DNA of 64,000 nt from Ruegeria sp. HKCCD8929 (GCF_013031405.1 NZ_WPZY01000002.1:1-64000), one strand, 5' to 3'. Shown: positions 7,157 to 16,679, numbered from the stretch's first letter. Program-made: numbers and translations. Notes: generated by a model from the sequence alone, not told the origin.

Positions 7157-7687
7157 ATGAGAACCTCAGTTTACGTCATTGTGCTGGGATTGGCGCTTGC
7201 CGGAACTGCGGTTGCGGGCCCGGTCGAGGACAGCATCGTCCGGCAATTGCATGATCAGGGGTTCGACCGGATCTCCGTGTCGAGAACATTCCTGGGGCGC
7301 AGCCGGATCAAGGCATCGGGCAGGGCCATCGAGCGCGAGATCATCGTCAACCCGGCCACAGGCGAGATCCTGCGCGACTATTGGGTACGTCGCGACAAGG
7401 GCGAGTCCAGCATCTTTTCGCCCGGCAGCGGCTCAAGCGGAAGCAACTCGGGGTCGGGGAGTGGAAATTCCGGTTCTGGCAGCGACAATTCCGGCCCGGG
7501 CAGCCAGAATTCGGGCTCCGGCAGCGGCAACTCGGGCCGGGGCAGCAGTAATTCGGGCTCGGGGAGCGGCAATTCGGGATCCGGAAGTGGCAACTCCGGC
7601 TCGGGCAGCGGCAACTCCGGGTCTGGCGGAGGCAATTCCGGCCCGGGCGGCGGCGATGACGACGATGATGATGACGATGACGATTGA
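7157..7687 (+). CDS. Secreted protein with PepSY-like head, ten NSGxGxx repeats and poly-Asp end
   Basis: The 176-residue product has a signal peptide (cleavage after AVA, residue 20), a short domain (residues 22-80; VEDSIVRQLHDQGFDRISVS and REIIVNPATGEILRDYWV) that parallels the head of the preceding protein, then ten tandem 7-residue repeats of the form NSGxGxx, coded by about 210 bp (7445-7654), and finally exactly ten aspartates before the stop. The repeat is flexible and uncharged; the end is an acidic cap. It lies 95 bp after the Asp-rich gene and 21 bp before a membrane LuxR-type gene. The family is not recognised; the operon suggests a surface or envelope role. Confidence 0.8.
   Translation: MRTSVYVIVLGLALAGTAVAGPVEDSIVRQLHDQGFDRISVSRTFLGRSRIKASGRAIEREIIVNPATGEILRDYWVRRDKGESSIFSPGSGSSGSNSGSGSGNSGSGSDNSGPGSQNSGSGSGNSGRGSSNSGSGSGNSGSGSGNSGSGSGNSGSGGGNSGPGGGDDDDDDDDDD
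7445..7654 (+). repeat. Ten tandem 21-bp coding repeats (NSGxGxx)
   Basis: Ten in-frame 21-bp units encode NSG followed by x-G-x-x, with Ser, Pro or Arg at the fourth place. Codon choice differs between units (tcg, tcc, ggc, ggg), so the array has been kept at the protein level rather than newly expanded. Confidence 0.85.
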
Positions 7688-7708
7688 TACGCATCGGAGA
7701 TCGTCGCC

Positions 7709-8236
7709 ATGACGCGCAATCTCCTCGTGATCGCGCTGCTTGTTGTTCAGGTGTTTTGCGCCCTGTTCTTCGTGTTCGATATTCTGTCTAGTGTCCTGGG
7801 CCTGCCGATCGGGCCGATCAACTGGCACGCGCGCGAGATCATCGAGATCGGGGCGGCTCTGGGCCTTATCCTGGGGATCGTTGTGGGCTTCGTCGTGCTG
7901 CGCCAATCCGTGGCCGAGACCGCACGGATGAAAACCCGCCTGAAAGCGGCGCAAAGCGCATTTTCCGATCTACTGGAGGAGAGCTTCACCGCCTGGCATC
8001 TGACCCCGGCTGAACGCGATGTGGCGCTCTTTGCCATCAAGGGAATGACAACCGCCGAGATCGCCGCCCTGCGCAACACCTCCGAGGGGACGGTCAAGGC
8101 GCAGACCAACGCGATCTACCGCAAGGCGGGCGTTCATGGCCGGTCGCAGCTATTGGGGCTGTTCATCGACAATCTGATGGCGGACGACCTGCAGGAGCGT
8201 GAGCCCGAGAGCGATCAGGTGTCTTCCTCGGCATAA
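7709..8236 (+). CDS. Membrane-anchored LuxR-type (HTH) transcriptional regulator
   Basis: The 175-residue protein has two N-terminal membrane segments (about residues 5-30 and 44-66, with GAALGLILGIVVGFVVLRQS), a short linker helix and a C-terminal LuxR/GerE helix-turn-helix (about residues 97-155: LTPAERDVALFAIKGMTTAE, then TSEGTVKAQTNAIYRKAGV). There is no receiver domain, so it would sense in or near the membrane and bind DNA while anchored. It is third in a unit with two secreted acidic/repeat proteins and probably controls them. The gene end overlaps the convergent DUF2237 gene by 22 bp. Confidence 0.85.
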   Translation: MTRNLLVIALLVVQVFCALFFVFDILSSVLGLPIGPINWHAREIIEIGAALGLILGIVVGFVVLRQSVAETARMKTRLKAAQSAFSDLLEESFTAWHLTPAERDVALFAIKGMTTAEIAALRNTSEGTVKAQTNAIYRKAGVHGRSQLLGLFIDNLMADDLQEREPESDQVSSSA

Positions 8237-8592
8237 CGTTTCAGAATCTCCAGCGGTACGATTTCCAGCGCGCGCCGATGCGTGGCCTTCAGGTCCACCT
8301 GCGGCGCGCAGCCCTCATCATGGGCCTGAAGGAAGCGGGCGGCGCAAAGGCACCAGTGGTCGCCGGGGTTCAGGCCGGGAAAGTGAAACTCGGGGCGCGG
8401 GGTACTCAAATCGTTGCCGACATATTTGGAATAGGCCAGAAACTCTGCCGTCATCACCGCGCAGACGGTGTGGCTGCCCTGATCCTCGGCGCAGGTATTG
8501 CACTGACCGTCGCGAAAGAACCCGGTCAGCGGGTTGGTCGAGCAGGGGGCCAGAACCTTGCCCAGAACGTTGACGCTGTCGTCTTTTTTCAT
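8215..8592 (-). CDS. DUF2237 family protein
   Basis: The 125-residue protein carries the cysteine-rich DUF2237 pattern throughout: NVLGKVLAPCSTNPLTGFFR near the N-terminus, then CNTCAEDQGSHTVCA, and DHWCLCAARFLQAHDEG. Six or so conserved cysteines suggest metal or redox chemistry, but no function is known for the family. Length is normal. Its 3' end overlaps the end of the convergent LuxR-type gene. Confidence 0.9.
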   Translation of the reverse strand: MKKDDSVNVLGKVLAPCSTNPLTGFFRDGQCNTCAEDQGSHTVCAVMTAEFLAYSKYVGNDLSTPRPEFHFPGLNPGDHWCLCAARFLQAHDEGCAPQVDLKATHRRALEIVPLEILKRYAEEDT

Positions 8593-8601
8593 GCCGCCAG
8601 T

Positions 8602-9765
8602 CTACAGGCTTTGCGCGATCTTGCGAAACATCTCGATATTTGCTCTGTTCACGCCCTTTTCGCGGAACTTCCGATCCGCCCCAGTGGTAACGATCAGCAC
8701 GTCCCGGGACTGGTCCAGATAGAGGTATTGGCCATAGACGCCGCGCCCCATGAACTCGCCCTCATGGGCGCCCACCGGGATCCACCACTGAAACCCGTAG
8801 CCGATCTTGCCGGGCGCGGTGGGGGCGCTGGGTGCGGTGGACTGGGCGATCCAGTCGGCGTGGACGATCTGCTGCCCGCCATAGCGCCCATTCTGCAGGA
8901 TCATCTGGCCGAATCGGGCGTAGTCGCGGGTGGTGAAGTTGAGCCCGCCCAGAACGAAGGCCACACCGGCGCCATCGGTGATGTAGTACCCGTCCTGCTC
9001 CAGCCCCAACGGCGCGATGATCTTTTCCGCCATCAGTTCAGCAACGCTGCGCCCGGTAGCGCCCCGGATCACCATGCCAATCACGTGGGTGTCGATGGAA
9101 ACGTATTGCCAGGTCTCGCCCGGCGTCGCAAAACTGTCTTTGAGCGAGGCGGCGAAGTCGTCCAGCTCTCCACCAAGAGCCACCACCCGGCCCATCCGGT
9201 TGATGTCGGAATTGTAGTCCAGGTAGTCTTCGTCGAAGGTCACCCCACTGGCCATGTTCAGCACGTTGCGGATCGTCGCGGTCTCATAGGCGCTGCCCTT
9301 GAGCTTGGGGGCATATTTGACCACCGGATCGTCCAGCGAGGCGATGGCACCTTCGTCGAGCAGGATGCCGAACAGGGCCGACAGGTAGCTTTTGGCGATG
9401 GACCACGAGATGCGGCGATCATCGGGTCCGGTGCCGAGAAAATATTCCTCGTACCGGATCTCGCCGCCTTGCATCACCAGAAGCGAGGTCACCGCCCGCT
9501 CGGTGATCCAGTCGCCAGCGCCCGACGGAAGAACGAATTCGGCCCCATGGCGCAGGTCCGAGGTCTGCCCGTCGCCGCGGGGCAGGTCTGCGGTCAGAAA
9601 GGCGGCGTTCATGTTGGAGAAGTTGAAGACGATCTTATCCTCGGAAAACAGCGAGTTCACAGCCATCAGCCGCCGGATCTCGTCCCGTTTCCAAACCCCG
9701 ACAACGGTGGCGGCCAAAACCAGCGCCAGCAGAATGCGGCCCAGCCATTTGCCGAATGTGCGCAT
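8602..9765 (-). CDS. Membrane-anchored serine hydrolase (class C beta-lactamase fold)
   Basis: The 387-residue protein begins with an uncleaved-looking membrane anchor (residues 8-24), followed by a beta-lactamase/penicillin-binding-type domain. The catalytic SxxK motif is Ser122-Ile-Ala-Lys125, and QYVSIDTH supplies the Tyr-x-Ser/Asn element. The ATG at 9765 is used because GGGAGGG lies just upstream. Members are esterases, D-aminopeptidases or DD-peptidases; the sequence does not show which. It follows the DUF2332 gene on the same strand after 58 bp. Confidence 0.85.
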   Translation of the reverse strand: MRTFGKWLGRILLALVLAATVVGVWKRDEIRRLMAVNSLFSEDKIVFNFSNMNAAFLTADLPRGDGQTSDLRHGAEFVLPSGAGDWITERAVTSLLVMQGGEIRYEEYFLGTGPDDRRISWSIAKSYLSALFGILLDEGAIASLDDPVVKYAPKLKGSAYETATIRNVLNMASGVTFDEDYLDYNSDINRMGRVVALGGELDDFAASLKDSFATPGETWQYVSIDTHVIGMVIRGATGRSVAELMAEKIIAPLGLEQDGYYITDGAGVAFVLGGLNFTTRDYARFGQMILQNGRYGGQQIVHADWIAQSTAPSAPTAPGKIGYGFQWWIPVGAHEGEFMGRGVYGQYLYLDQSRDVLIVTTGADRKFREKGVNRANIEMFRKIAQSL

Positions 9766-9823
9766 TATGTGCCCTCCCTCACTGCCAGCATAGATGAGCG
9801 CGGGACATGGCTCGGTGCAATCG

Positions 9824-10873
9824 CTACGTTGCGGAAATTGCGGCCGGTGCGGTCCATGTGATCCACCGGCCATGAAAATCGACACGGGCGAGCGTGACAT
9901 GGTGATCGCCGGGCCACAGGCGCAGGGTCAGCGATGCACCGGGGCTTTGGCCATCCGCTTCCATCCTCAACCAGACAACCGGAGTTGAGGGCGTGGCCGA
10001 CGCGCCCGCCTGTTCGATCAATGCGGTGCCCAGGGTCTGAGCCTCGGGCGGGAAATACTGCCAGGCAACGGTGTGATAGATCAGATGCAGCGTGCCCTCG
10101 GGTTGCTGCGGCAGGCGGTCGGCCAGCCAGTCGATGGCGTCGCCCCGGTCCACGGTGGCGTCCTGCACGGCAATTGCCGCGTCGGTCAGGCGCATACGCT
10201 CCGGCTGATCCGGCCAGAGATAGGCCCTAAGCCGCAGCGCACCATCCGCATCATGCGGGTCGATCGGATTCAGATCGACCCCGCGCCGGTCCCGAACCGA
10301 GATGGCCTGTGCGGCAGGAGCCAGGCCGGTCCAGTCGGGTGACAGCACAAGGGTGGGCTGCTCTGCGCCAAGCCGGCCGTCGGGCGTTGCGACCGCAAAC
10401 CGGTCCCACATCAGGTTGAGCCCGGCGCTGGCGCCAAGCTCGGACACCATCATGGGCAACGGGTGATGCGCGGAGATCCAATGGGCGGCGGGGATCAAGG
10501 CCGCGCTGCGCCGCACTTCGTTGGTCTGTGGTGGCGATTGTATCCAGTCGCATAGGAAGTCGGCCTGCGCGTCGATGGCCTTCAACACGGCCTCAACGAG
10601 GTCAGTGTCCGGGACCGAGTTCGGCGGATAGACCGTCGCCAGTGCCGGATCGCTTCCGCGCAGAACCAGCGCGTGCAGCCCGGCGGCAATGCGCAGGGGC
10701 AGCGAGGCGCCGCTGGGGCCAAGATCCTCCCCGTCCCACGCCGCGCAGGCGTGGGCCAGCGCGCTGGCCTCGGGCCAATGTTCGGACAGACCGGTCAACA
10801 ACCGTTCCATGAAGGGCGAGCCCAGCGACGCACAAGCCCGGGCCTGATGCCGCAGCGCGTCCCTGAGGCTCAA
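9824..10873 (-). CDS. DUF2332 family protein
   Basis: The 349-residue protein fits DUF2332 along its full length. Landmarks include SEIGASAGLN-like text (here [15 protein letters not shown]), [22 protein letters not shown] and [12 protein letters not shown]. The start is TTG at 10873, overlapping the pth stop (TGA at 10872-10870) by 3 bp, so it is coupled to pth. No biochemical role is known; the SxGASAGLN motif hints at a Rossmann-like binding fold, which is inference. Confidence 0.85.
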   Translation of the reverse strand: MSLRDALRHQARACASLGSPFMERLLTGLSEHWPEASALAHACAAWDGEDLGPSGASLPLRIAAGLHALVLRGSDPALATVYPPNSVPDTDLVEAVLKAIDAQADFLCDWIQSPPQTNEVRRSAALIPAAHWISAHHPLPMMVSELGASAGLNLMWDRFAVATPDGRLGAEQPTLVLSPDWTGLAPAAQAISVRDRRGVDLNPIDPHDADGALRLRAYLWPDQPERMRLTDAAIAVQDATVDRGDAIDWLADRLPQQPEGTLHLIYHTVAWQYFPPEAQTLGTALIEQAGASATPSTPVVWLRMEADGQSPGASLTLRLWPGDHHVTLARVDFHGRWITWTAPAAISAT

Positions 10874-11559
10874 CGAAACTTGTCCAGAAGCTTCTGCATG
10901 GCCGAACGCGTGTCGGGCTCGGCTTCCGGCGCAGTGGGACGCCCCGCGGCTCCCGCAGGCGCCTTTGCCTTCGGTGTGGTCGACGAACGCGGCGGCGCGG
11001 TGCGCAGCGCCACGGCATTCATGAACTTGCCGCCATCGCCCGCCGCCAGATGCGGCGCACCGTCCGAGACGCCCCGCAGCACATCCTCGAGCCAGTCCTC
11101 ATCCGCGCGAGCGAAATCGTGCAGGACATAGCCCGAGACCAGCTCTTTGCGGCCCGGATGGCCGATGCCCAGCCGCACCCGGTCATATGCGGCACCGATA
11201 TGATCATGGACCGAGCGCAACCCGTTATGCCCGGCATGCCCGCCACCGGCCTTGACCCGCACCTTGCCGGGGGCCAGGTCCAGCTCGTCATGCAGCACGG
11301 TCACATCCGTTGAATCCAGCTTGTAGAACCGCATCGCCTCGCCCACCGACTGGCCGGAGCGGTTCATGAAGGTGCCGGGTTTCAGCAGCAACACCTTTTC
11401 GCTGCCCAACCGCCCTTCGGCGATCTGACCCTGAAACTTGGACTTCCACGGCCCGAACCCGTGATCCCCGGCGATCCGGTCCACGGCCATGAACCCGATA
11501 TTGTGCCGGTTGCGGGCGTATTTCCCGCCGGGATTTCCCAGTCCGACAAAGAGTTTCAT
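10870..11559 (-). CDS. pth: Peptidyl-tRNA hydrolase
   Basis: The enzyme cleaves peptidyl-tRNA dropped from ribosomes. The N-terminus [20 protein letters not shown] holds the substrate-binding Asn9 and catalytic His19, and the family segments [25 protein letters not shown] and [11 protein letters not shown] follow. At 229 residues it is longer than E. coli Pth (194), owing to an Ala/Pro/Lys-rich C-terminal extension from about residue 190, common in Rhodobacterales. It lies downstream of rplY behind a hairpin at 11663-11688. Confidence 0.97.
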   Translation of the reverse strand: MKLFVGLGNPGGKYARNRHNIGFMAVDRIAGDHGFGPWKSKFQGQIAEGRLGSEKVLLLKPGTFMNRSGQSVGEAMRFYKLDSTDVTVLHDELDLAPGKVRVKAGGGHAGHNGLRSVHDHIGAAYDRVRLGIGHPGRKELVSGYVLHDFARADEDWLEDVLRGVSDGAPHLAAGDGGKFMNAVALRTAPPRSSTTPKAKAPAGAAGRPTAPEAEPDTRSAMQKLLDKFR

Positions 11560-11660
11560 GGTGCGGTCCTTCGCATGATCTTTCTTTCCCGCGTCTCAAT
11601 GCACCGGATTCGCGCAAAAATCCAGACAGGTGCATCGGGTCATGGGTGCCTCCGCAATAA

Positions 11661-11690
11661 CAAAACGGGGCCCCGAAGGACCCCGTTTCG
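11661..11690 (-). terminator. Intrinsic-type hairpin between rplY and pth
   Basis: Read leftward, AAACGGGG (11688-11681) pairs with CCCCGTTT (11670-11663), extended by neighbouring GC pairs, and is followed by a T-rich run (GTTTTGTTATTG). It would end or attenuate rplY transcription before pth. Confidence 0.75.
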
Positions 11691-11714
11691 TAATCGTGCG
11701 GATCGGTGAAGAGA

Positions 11715-12368
11715 TTATTCTTCGGCCTCTTCCTCGACTTCCACTGCTTCGACTTCGGCCTCTTCGCCGCCTTCTTCCTCTTCTTCGCTGGTGGTCAGGC
11801 CAGTCGGTGCCGAGATGTTGGCGATCACGAAGTCGCGGTCGATGGTCGGCTTGGTGCCTGCGGGCAGCTCCACCGACGAGATGGTTGCGACATCGTTGAT
11901 GTTCATGCCGGTCAGATCGACGGTGATCTTCTCGGGGATGTCACCGGCGGTGCAGACCAGTTCCACCTCGGGGCGGACAACGGTCAGAACGCCACCCTTC
12001 TTGATGCCGGGCGCGTCGGCCTCGTTGAGGAACTCAACCGGAATGAACAGCGCGATCTTGGTGGTCCGGCGCAGGCGCATCAGATCCAGATGCGTGGGCA
12101 GGTCCTTGACCACGTCACGCTGCACGTCGCGGCAGATGACGCGGACGTCTTCCTGGCCTTCGACCTTCAGGTTGAACAGGGTCGACTTGAACCGGCCTGC
12201 CTTCAGGCGCTTGAACAGTTCGTTGAACGGGATCTGGATCGGCAGCGGATCTTTGTCGCCACCAAACACAATGCCCGGAACCATGCCGTCGCGGCGTGCC
12301 TGACGAGCGGCGCCCTTGCCTGTCCCCGTCCGTTCCAGAGCTACGAGATCAGGAATCTCACCAGCCAT
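11715..12368 (-). CDS. rplY: 50S ribosomal protein L25 (TL5/CTC type)
   Basis: L25 binds 5S rRNA in the large subunit. The 217-residue product is the long, two-domain form: an L25 domain (about residues 5-95, starting [20 protein letters not shown]) followed by the TL5 C-terminal beta domain and an acidic tail of nearly 25 residues rich in Glu. It precedes pth on the same strand, the usual bacterial order rplY-pth. Confidence 0.97.
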   Translation of the reverse strand: MAGEIPDLVALERTGTGKGAARQARRDGMVPGIVFGGDKDPLPIQIPFNELFKRLKAGRFKSTLFNLKVEGQEDVRVICRDVQRDVVKDLPTHLDLMRLRRTTKIALFIPVEFLNEADAPGIKKGGVLTVVRPEVELVCTAGDIPEKITVDLTGMNINDVATISSVELPAGTKPTIDRDFVIANISAPTGLTTSEEEEEGGEEAEVEAVEVEEEAEE

Positions 12369-12516
12369 GATAAATCTCCAATGTTAGGGCAGGGTGCCTC
12401 CAAGGCTGTCACCCCGCGTGAAGGCTGCCGTTTAGACCGGATTGATGAGGTTGAAAAGGCCTAAAATGCGCCGCTTTTGGCTAGACGGGCGCAATTGGCT
12501 GTGTCAGCGGTGGCAT

Positions 12517-13689
12517 ATGCGGATTTGGGACGATCTCTATTCCTCACGCCGGGCGCTTGCCGGCTTTGTCGTGATCGGGCTGGGCTGGGCGAGTTTCTCG
12601 GCCCAGATGCCAGTGGTCAAGGCGCAGGTGGGCGTAAGCGATGGGTTCTGGGGCACGCTGGTGCTGATGGGCTCGACCGGGGCGCTGATGGCGATGTGGC
12701 TGGCGCCGCTGGTCTACCGGCTGCTCGGGACATGGGCGATGATCGCCGGCGCCGCCGTGATGGCGGGCGGGTTCATATTGGTCGGGGTGGCACAGAGCCC
12801 TGTTGTGCTGGGGCTGGCGCTGTTTCTGGCGGCGGGCGGGTCGGGCGTGGCCGACGTGCTTGCCAACTCCGAGGTCAGCGAGGCCGAGGCCGAGACGGGC
12901 CGGAGCCTGATGAACCTCAACCATGGTTGTTTTTCGCTGATCTACGCCATGGCTGCCGTCTGCGTGGGTGGCGCGCGCGAGGCCGGGTTTGGTCCAGTGG
13001 CGATTTTCGCGGGAACAGCGGCGGCCATAGCGGTCCTCATGATCTGGATGAAGCTACCGGATCGCCCGGAGCATGAAGATGAACGGGCTGAGGCGGCAGG
13101 CATGCCATATGGGCTTGTCTGGGTCGGTGGGCTGGTGGTGCTTGCCGCGTTTCTGGGCGAGGCGGCTTCGGAAGGATGGTCGGCCCTGCATGTGGAACGT
13201 ACCCTGGGCGGCGGCCCCGCCGAGGGGGCGATGGGTCCGGCGCTGCTGGCAACCGGTATGGCGGTCGGGCGGCTTGGTGGTCACATAATCGGCGCGGGCT
13301 GGCCGCCGATCCGGACGATGGTGATCGCGTCCTGCATCGCTGGTGTAGGGCTTGCACTGTCCGGGATCGCGCCGGATATCCCGGTCGCCTACGCAGGGTT
13401 CCTGCTGGGCGGTCTGGGGGTTTCGGTCGTTGGTCCGCTGGCCCTGGGACTGGTCGGTCAGGCGGTGCCGCCGCGGTTGCGGCTGGCCGCGATCTCACAG
13501 GCGGCGGCCCTGGGCTATGCAGCGTTCTTCCTCGGGCCGGTGATGATGGGCTATGTGGCCGAAGGGTTTGGGCTGCGCGTATCGTTTTATGTGATCGCCA
13601 CCATAATGTTCGCGGTTGCGGCGGTGCTTGTGCCGCTTTGGGCCCGATTGCTCGCGGGCCAGTATCCGGGCAGGCATCTCCGGTCCTGA
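12517..13689 (+). CDS. MFS transporter (YbjJ-like)
   Basis: The 390-residue protein has about 12 membrane helices in the major facilitator pattern. The first loop text GWASFSAQMPVVKAQVGVSD, and the duplicate-like second half around LLATGMAVGRLGGHIIG, match the YbjJ-type subgroup of uncharacterised exporters. The start is taken at 12517 (MRIWDDLYSSRRALAG); upstream in-frame ATGs exist at 12442-12466, but no ribosome site favours them. The gene stands alone between rplY (divergent) and lldD (convergent). The substrate is unknown. Confidence 0.8.
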   Translation: MRIWDDLYSSRRALAGFVVIGLGWASFSAQMPVVKAQVGVSDGFWGTLVLMGSTGALMAMWLAPLVYRLLGTWAMIAGAAVMAGGFILVGVAQSPVVLGLALFLAAGGSGVADVLANSEVSEAEAETGRSLMNLNHGCFSLIYAMAAVCVGGAREAGFGPVAIFAGTAAAIAVLMIWMKLPDRPEHEDERAEAAGMPYGLVWVGGLVVLAAFLGEAASEGWSALHVERTLGGGPAEGAMGPALLATGMAVGRLGGHIIGAGWPPIRTMVIASCIAGVGLALSGIAPDIPVAYAGFLLGGLGVSVVGPLALGLVGQAVPPRLRLAAISQAAALGYAAFFLGPVMMGYVAEGFGLRVSFYVIATIMFAVAAVLVPLWARLLAGQYPGRHLRS

Positions 13690-13717
13690 CCCCCCATAAT
13701 GTCTCCGGTCGCCGGGT

Positions 13718-14884
13718 TCAGGCTTGCCACCGCCCCTCAAAATCTTCCGGGACGAGCAGGTTATGGCGGCCCAGACCGGCGACGTTCTTCTCACCACACA
13801 GCGCCATGGTGGTATCCAGCTCCTTCTGGATCACCTCCAGAGCAGCGGTCACGCCCTTCTGCCCCATCGCACCCAGCCCATAGACGAAGGCACGCCCGAT
13901 ATAGGTGCCCTGCGCGCCCAGGCTGAGCGCCTTGAGTACGTCCTGGCCCGAGCGGATGCCGCTGTCGAGGTGCACCTCGATATCGCCGCCCACCGCATCC
14001 ATGATCTGCGGCAGCATCCGGATCGAGCTGAGCGCGCCGTCAAGTTGCCGCCCGCCATGGTTCGACACAACGATGGCGTCTGCTCCGAGCTTTGCGGCCA
14101 TCTTGGCATCGTCGGCGTCCAGTATCCCCTTGAGGATCACCTTGCCGCCCCATTGCTCCATCAGCTTTTCGATCTTCTTCCAGTCGAGCGACGGATCGAA
14201 TTGTTCTGCCGTCCAGGCCCCCAGCGAGGAGGAGTCCGAGATGCCCTCGACATGCCCGACGATATTGCCGAATTCCCGCCGCTTGGCGCGCAGCATCTCA
14301 AGGCCCCATGACCATTTGGTCATCAGGTTGGCGATGGTGCTGGCGGTCAGCTTTGGTGGCGCTGACAGGCCGTTCTTCAGATCCTTGTGCCGCTGACCGA
14401 GGATCTGCAGGTCGAGCGTGATCACCAGTGCCGAGCATTTGGCATCCTTGGCGCGCTGGATCAGGCGGCTGACGTAATCCTCGTCCTTCATGGTGTAGAG
14501 CTGAAACCAGAACGGGGCGGAGGTGTGTTCGGCCACATCCTCGATCGAGTTGATCGACATGGTGGAAAGTGTGAAGGGCACACCGAACTCTTCGGCGGCC
14601 TTGGCGGCCTTCATCTCGCCATCCGCGTGCTGCATGCCCATCAGGCCCACCGGGGCCAGCGCCACCGGCATCGCCACGTCCTCTCCGATCATCGTCGATG
14701 CCGTGGAGCGCCCGGTCATATCGACGGCAACCCGTTGTCGCAGCCGGATCTGTTCGAAATCCGAGCTGTTCTCGCGAAAGGTCTGCTCGGTCCAGCTGCC
14801 GCTTTCGGCGTAATCGTAGAACATCCGGGGCACCCGGCGTTCATAGATACGTCTGAGGTCTTCGATATTGGTGATGACGGGCAT
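13718..14884 (-). CDS. lldD: FMN-dependent alpha-hydroxy-acid dehydrogenase (L-lactate dehydrogenase type)
   Basis: The 388-residue protein is a full-length member of the FMN-dependent alpha-hydroxy-acid oxidase family, here most like LldD, which oxidises L-lactate to pyruvate and passes electrons to the respiratory chain. The active-site motif SNHGGRQLDG with its base histidine is intact, as are the FMN-binding GIRSGQDVLKAL and the N-terminal YDYAESGSW. A related substrate (glycolate or another 2-hydroxy acid) cannot be excluded. A long dyad lies 20 bp upstream of the ATG, which suggests control by a GntR-type repressor. Confidence 0.85.
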   Translation of the reverse strand: MPVITNIEDLRRIYERRVPRMFYDYAESGSWTEQTFRENSSDFEQIRLRQRVAVDMTGRSTASTMIGEDVAMPVALAPVGLMGMQHADGEMKAAKAAEEFGVPFTLSTMSINSIEDVAEHTSAPFWFQLYTMKDEDYVSRLIQRAKDAKCSALVITLDLQILGQRHKDLKNGLSAPPKLTASTIANLMTKWSWGLEMLRAKRREFGNIVGHVEGISDSSSLGAWTAEQFDPSLDWKKIEKLMEQWGGKVILKGILDADDAKMAAKLGADAIVVSNHGGRQLDGALSSIRMLPQIMDAVGGDIEVHLDSGIRSGQDVLKALSLGAQGTYIGRAFVYGLGAMGQKGVTAALEVIQKELDTTMALCGEKNVAGLGRHNLLVPEDFEGRWQA

Positions 14885-14903
14885 TGCGCGGCAGCTCCCC
14901 TAA

Positions 14904-14928
14904 AATTGGTTAATCTTTTTTACCAATT
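14904..14928. promoter_or_regulatory. Operator-like dyad upstream of lldD
   Basis: AATTGGTTAA (14904-14913) and TTTACCAATT (14919-14928) form 10-bp arms with a single mismatch around a 5-bp AT-rich centre. The TTGGT...ACCAA core is like sites of FadR/LldR-type GntR regulators. It lies 20-44 bp before the lldD start. No GntR gene is in the window. Confidence 0.6.
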
Positions 14929-15122
14929 CTTGAGATTGGGTGCAAGAAAGCACCATGCGGATATTTGCCGCATCGGGTGATTGAGGACTTATCGTCAGGT
15001 TTTCAGGTGGTTATGGCCCAGGAAACGTCGCCGGGCAGGCCCCTGAGCACGCGCGCAGCGCCGTGGCCCTTGCACTGAAGGGCCCCTGCCGATGCGGTTG
15101 TGAAGGGTTTTCTCGGTCCGGA

Positions 15123-15914
15123 TCAGACCGAATGTGCGCCATCGGCCAGGGTTTTTACAAAGTCCAGCACCTCGCCCACAGGCTTACGCGCGCCGATTTG
15201 GCTGACAATGGCCGAACCGACCACGGCACCATCTGCAATAGTCGCGATGGCACGCGATTTTTCCGGCGTGTTGATGCCGAAGCCCACGATCACGGGCAGA
15301 TCGGTTGCCGCCTTGATCCGGGCCACCTCGGGGCCGACATCGCCCGCCTTCGCCTCGGCGGCGCCGGTGATGCCGGTGATCGACACATAGTAGACAAAGC
15401 CGGAGGTATTCTGCAGCACGCGCGGCAGGCGTTTGTCGTCGGTCGTCGGCGTGGCAAGGCGGATGAAGTTCAGCCCCGCCGCCTGCGCGGGCAGGCACAG
15501 CTCGTCATCCTCTTCTGGGGGCAGGTCGACCACGATCAGCCCGTCGATGCCCGCAGCCTTGGCCCTTTCCAGAAACGCATCCACCCCACAACTGTAGATC
15601 GGGTTGTAGTAACCCATCAGAACGATCGGCGTGGTGTCATCGGCCTCGCGAAAGCTGCGCGCCAGTTCCAGTGTCCGGTCCAGCGTCATCCCGGCATCCA
15701 GCGCGCGCTGACCGGCGGCCTGAATCGTGGGGCCATCCGCCATCGGATCGGTGAACGGCAATCCCAGCTCGATGACATCCACGCCTGCCCCGGGCAGACC
15801 TTTGATCACCTCAAGCGACGTGTAATAGTCCGGATCCCCCGCCATCACATAGGCGACAAAGGCCTTTTTCCCTTGGGCTTGCAGGGCGGCGAATTTGGCG
15901 TCGATACGGGTCAT
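15123..15914 (-). CDS. trpA: Tryptophan synthase alpha chain
   Basis: TrpA cleaves indole-3-glycerol phosphate and channels indole to TrpB. The 263-residue product has the usual TIM barrel landmarks: the catalytic glutamate in [17 protein letters not shown], the second acid in VVDLPPEE, and the phosphate-binding [10 protein letters not shown]. Length is normal. No trpB or other trp gene is adjacent, so the gene is separate from the trpFB group. A 7-bp stem (15065-15071 with 15078-15084) lies beyond the stop, but without a T-run. Confidence 0.97.
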   Translation of the reverse strand: MTRIDAKFAALQAQGKKAFVAYVMAGDPDYYTSLEVIKGLPGAGVDVIELGLPFTDPMADGPTIQAAGQRALDAGMTLDRTLELARSFREADDTTPIVLMGYYNPIYSCGVDAFLERAKAAGIDGLIVVDLPPEEDDELCLPAQAAGLNFIRLATPTTDDKRLPRVLQNTSGFVYYVSITGITGAAEAKAGDVGPEVARIKAATDLPVIVGFGINTPEKSRAIATIADGAVVGSAIVSQIGARKPVGEVLDFVKTLADGAHSV

Positions 15915-15995
15915 CGGAGTTCCTTGCGATCAGCTTTCGACCCGATGTGCAGAAACTGACCGGGAAAATCAATCCCGCCCGCCGTCTTTCCTGGA

Positions 15996-16487
15996 TTAGA
16001 ATGCGAAGTGATACCGCAGCAAGGCCGCATTTACCCCCGGATTGGAATCGTTCGTGCTGGCATTCGATTTGTGGGTAATCGCCACCGACAAGCGATTGCC
16101 ATTGTCGAACGTGTATCCCAAACCCAGCAGGCTCCGGATTTGGAAGCTGCCACCAAGGTTGTTGATTTCATCGGCCTCGGAAAAGAAGCCGGGCATCACG
16201 CTGCCTTCCACAAACCAGCGCCGGTTGAAGGAATAGATGCCGTAGACGCCTGCCCCGACATGCACGTCGCCGTTTTCGTGCACGGACAGGGCGCCGCCCA
16301 GACCGGCGCTGAGACGCTCGCCCTGATGGAACGGCCTGTGCTGGTATTCAAGCGATATCAGTCCCTGGTCCAAGGACTGGCTAAAGGAGAAATCGGCATA
16401 ACCCGCACCCACGATCAGGGTTTGGGCCTGTACGGAGGTTGCACCGGCAAGGATGGCAAGTGAAGTGAAGAGGTGTTTCATTGTCAT
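15996..16487 (-). CDS. PagL-like lipid A 3-O-deacylase / acyloxyacyl hydrolase
   Basis: The 163-residue product has a signal peptide (cleavage after VQA, about residue 22), then an eight-strand outer-membrane barrel style sequence ending in a C-terminal Phe. The motif ITHKSNAST carries the His-x-Ser pair that PagL uses for catalysis, and the terminal segment NAALLRYHFAF is typical. PagL removes a 3-linked acyl chain from lipid A in the outer membrane. The ATG at 16487 is preferred (GAAG nearby); 16481 is the alternative. Confidence 0.8.
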   Translation of the reverse strand: MTMKHLFTSLAILAGATSVQAQTLIVGAGYADFSFSQSLDQGLISLEYQHRPFHQGERLSAGLGGALSVHENGDVHVGAGVYGIYSFNRRWFVEGSVMPGFFSEADEINNLGGSFQIRSLLGLGYTFDNGNRLSVAITHKSNASTNDSNPGVNAALLRYHFAF

Positions 16488-16679
16488 GAGCTTCAACTGG
16501 AAAAATCAGGTAGTTAACTGGTTACGCGGTCCCATGGATTTCAATGTTCACGGACGCACAGTGTCTGCACAAATAAGTGAGCTGTCAATTTGAGCGGATG
16601 AAACTAAGCGGCAGTGTGGCTTGCGCATCAACACCAAGCTGCATAGAAGCAGCCGTCGATTGGAATGCAGGAGGCCGGG

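Noticed and set aside
7445-7654. The ten 21-bp repeats as a CRISPR-like or non-coding repeat array.
   Set aside because: The units are contiguous with no spacers, stay in frame and vary at synonymous positions, so they are coding repeats.
8278-9861. A 527-codon plus-strand frame over the DUF2237 and serine hydrolase genes.
   Set aside because: Both minus-strand genes have good family motifs and ribosome sites; the long frame has neither.
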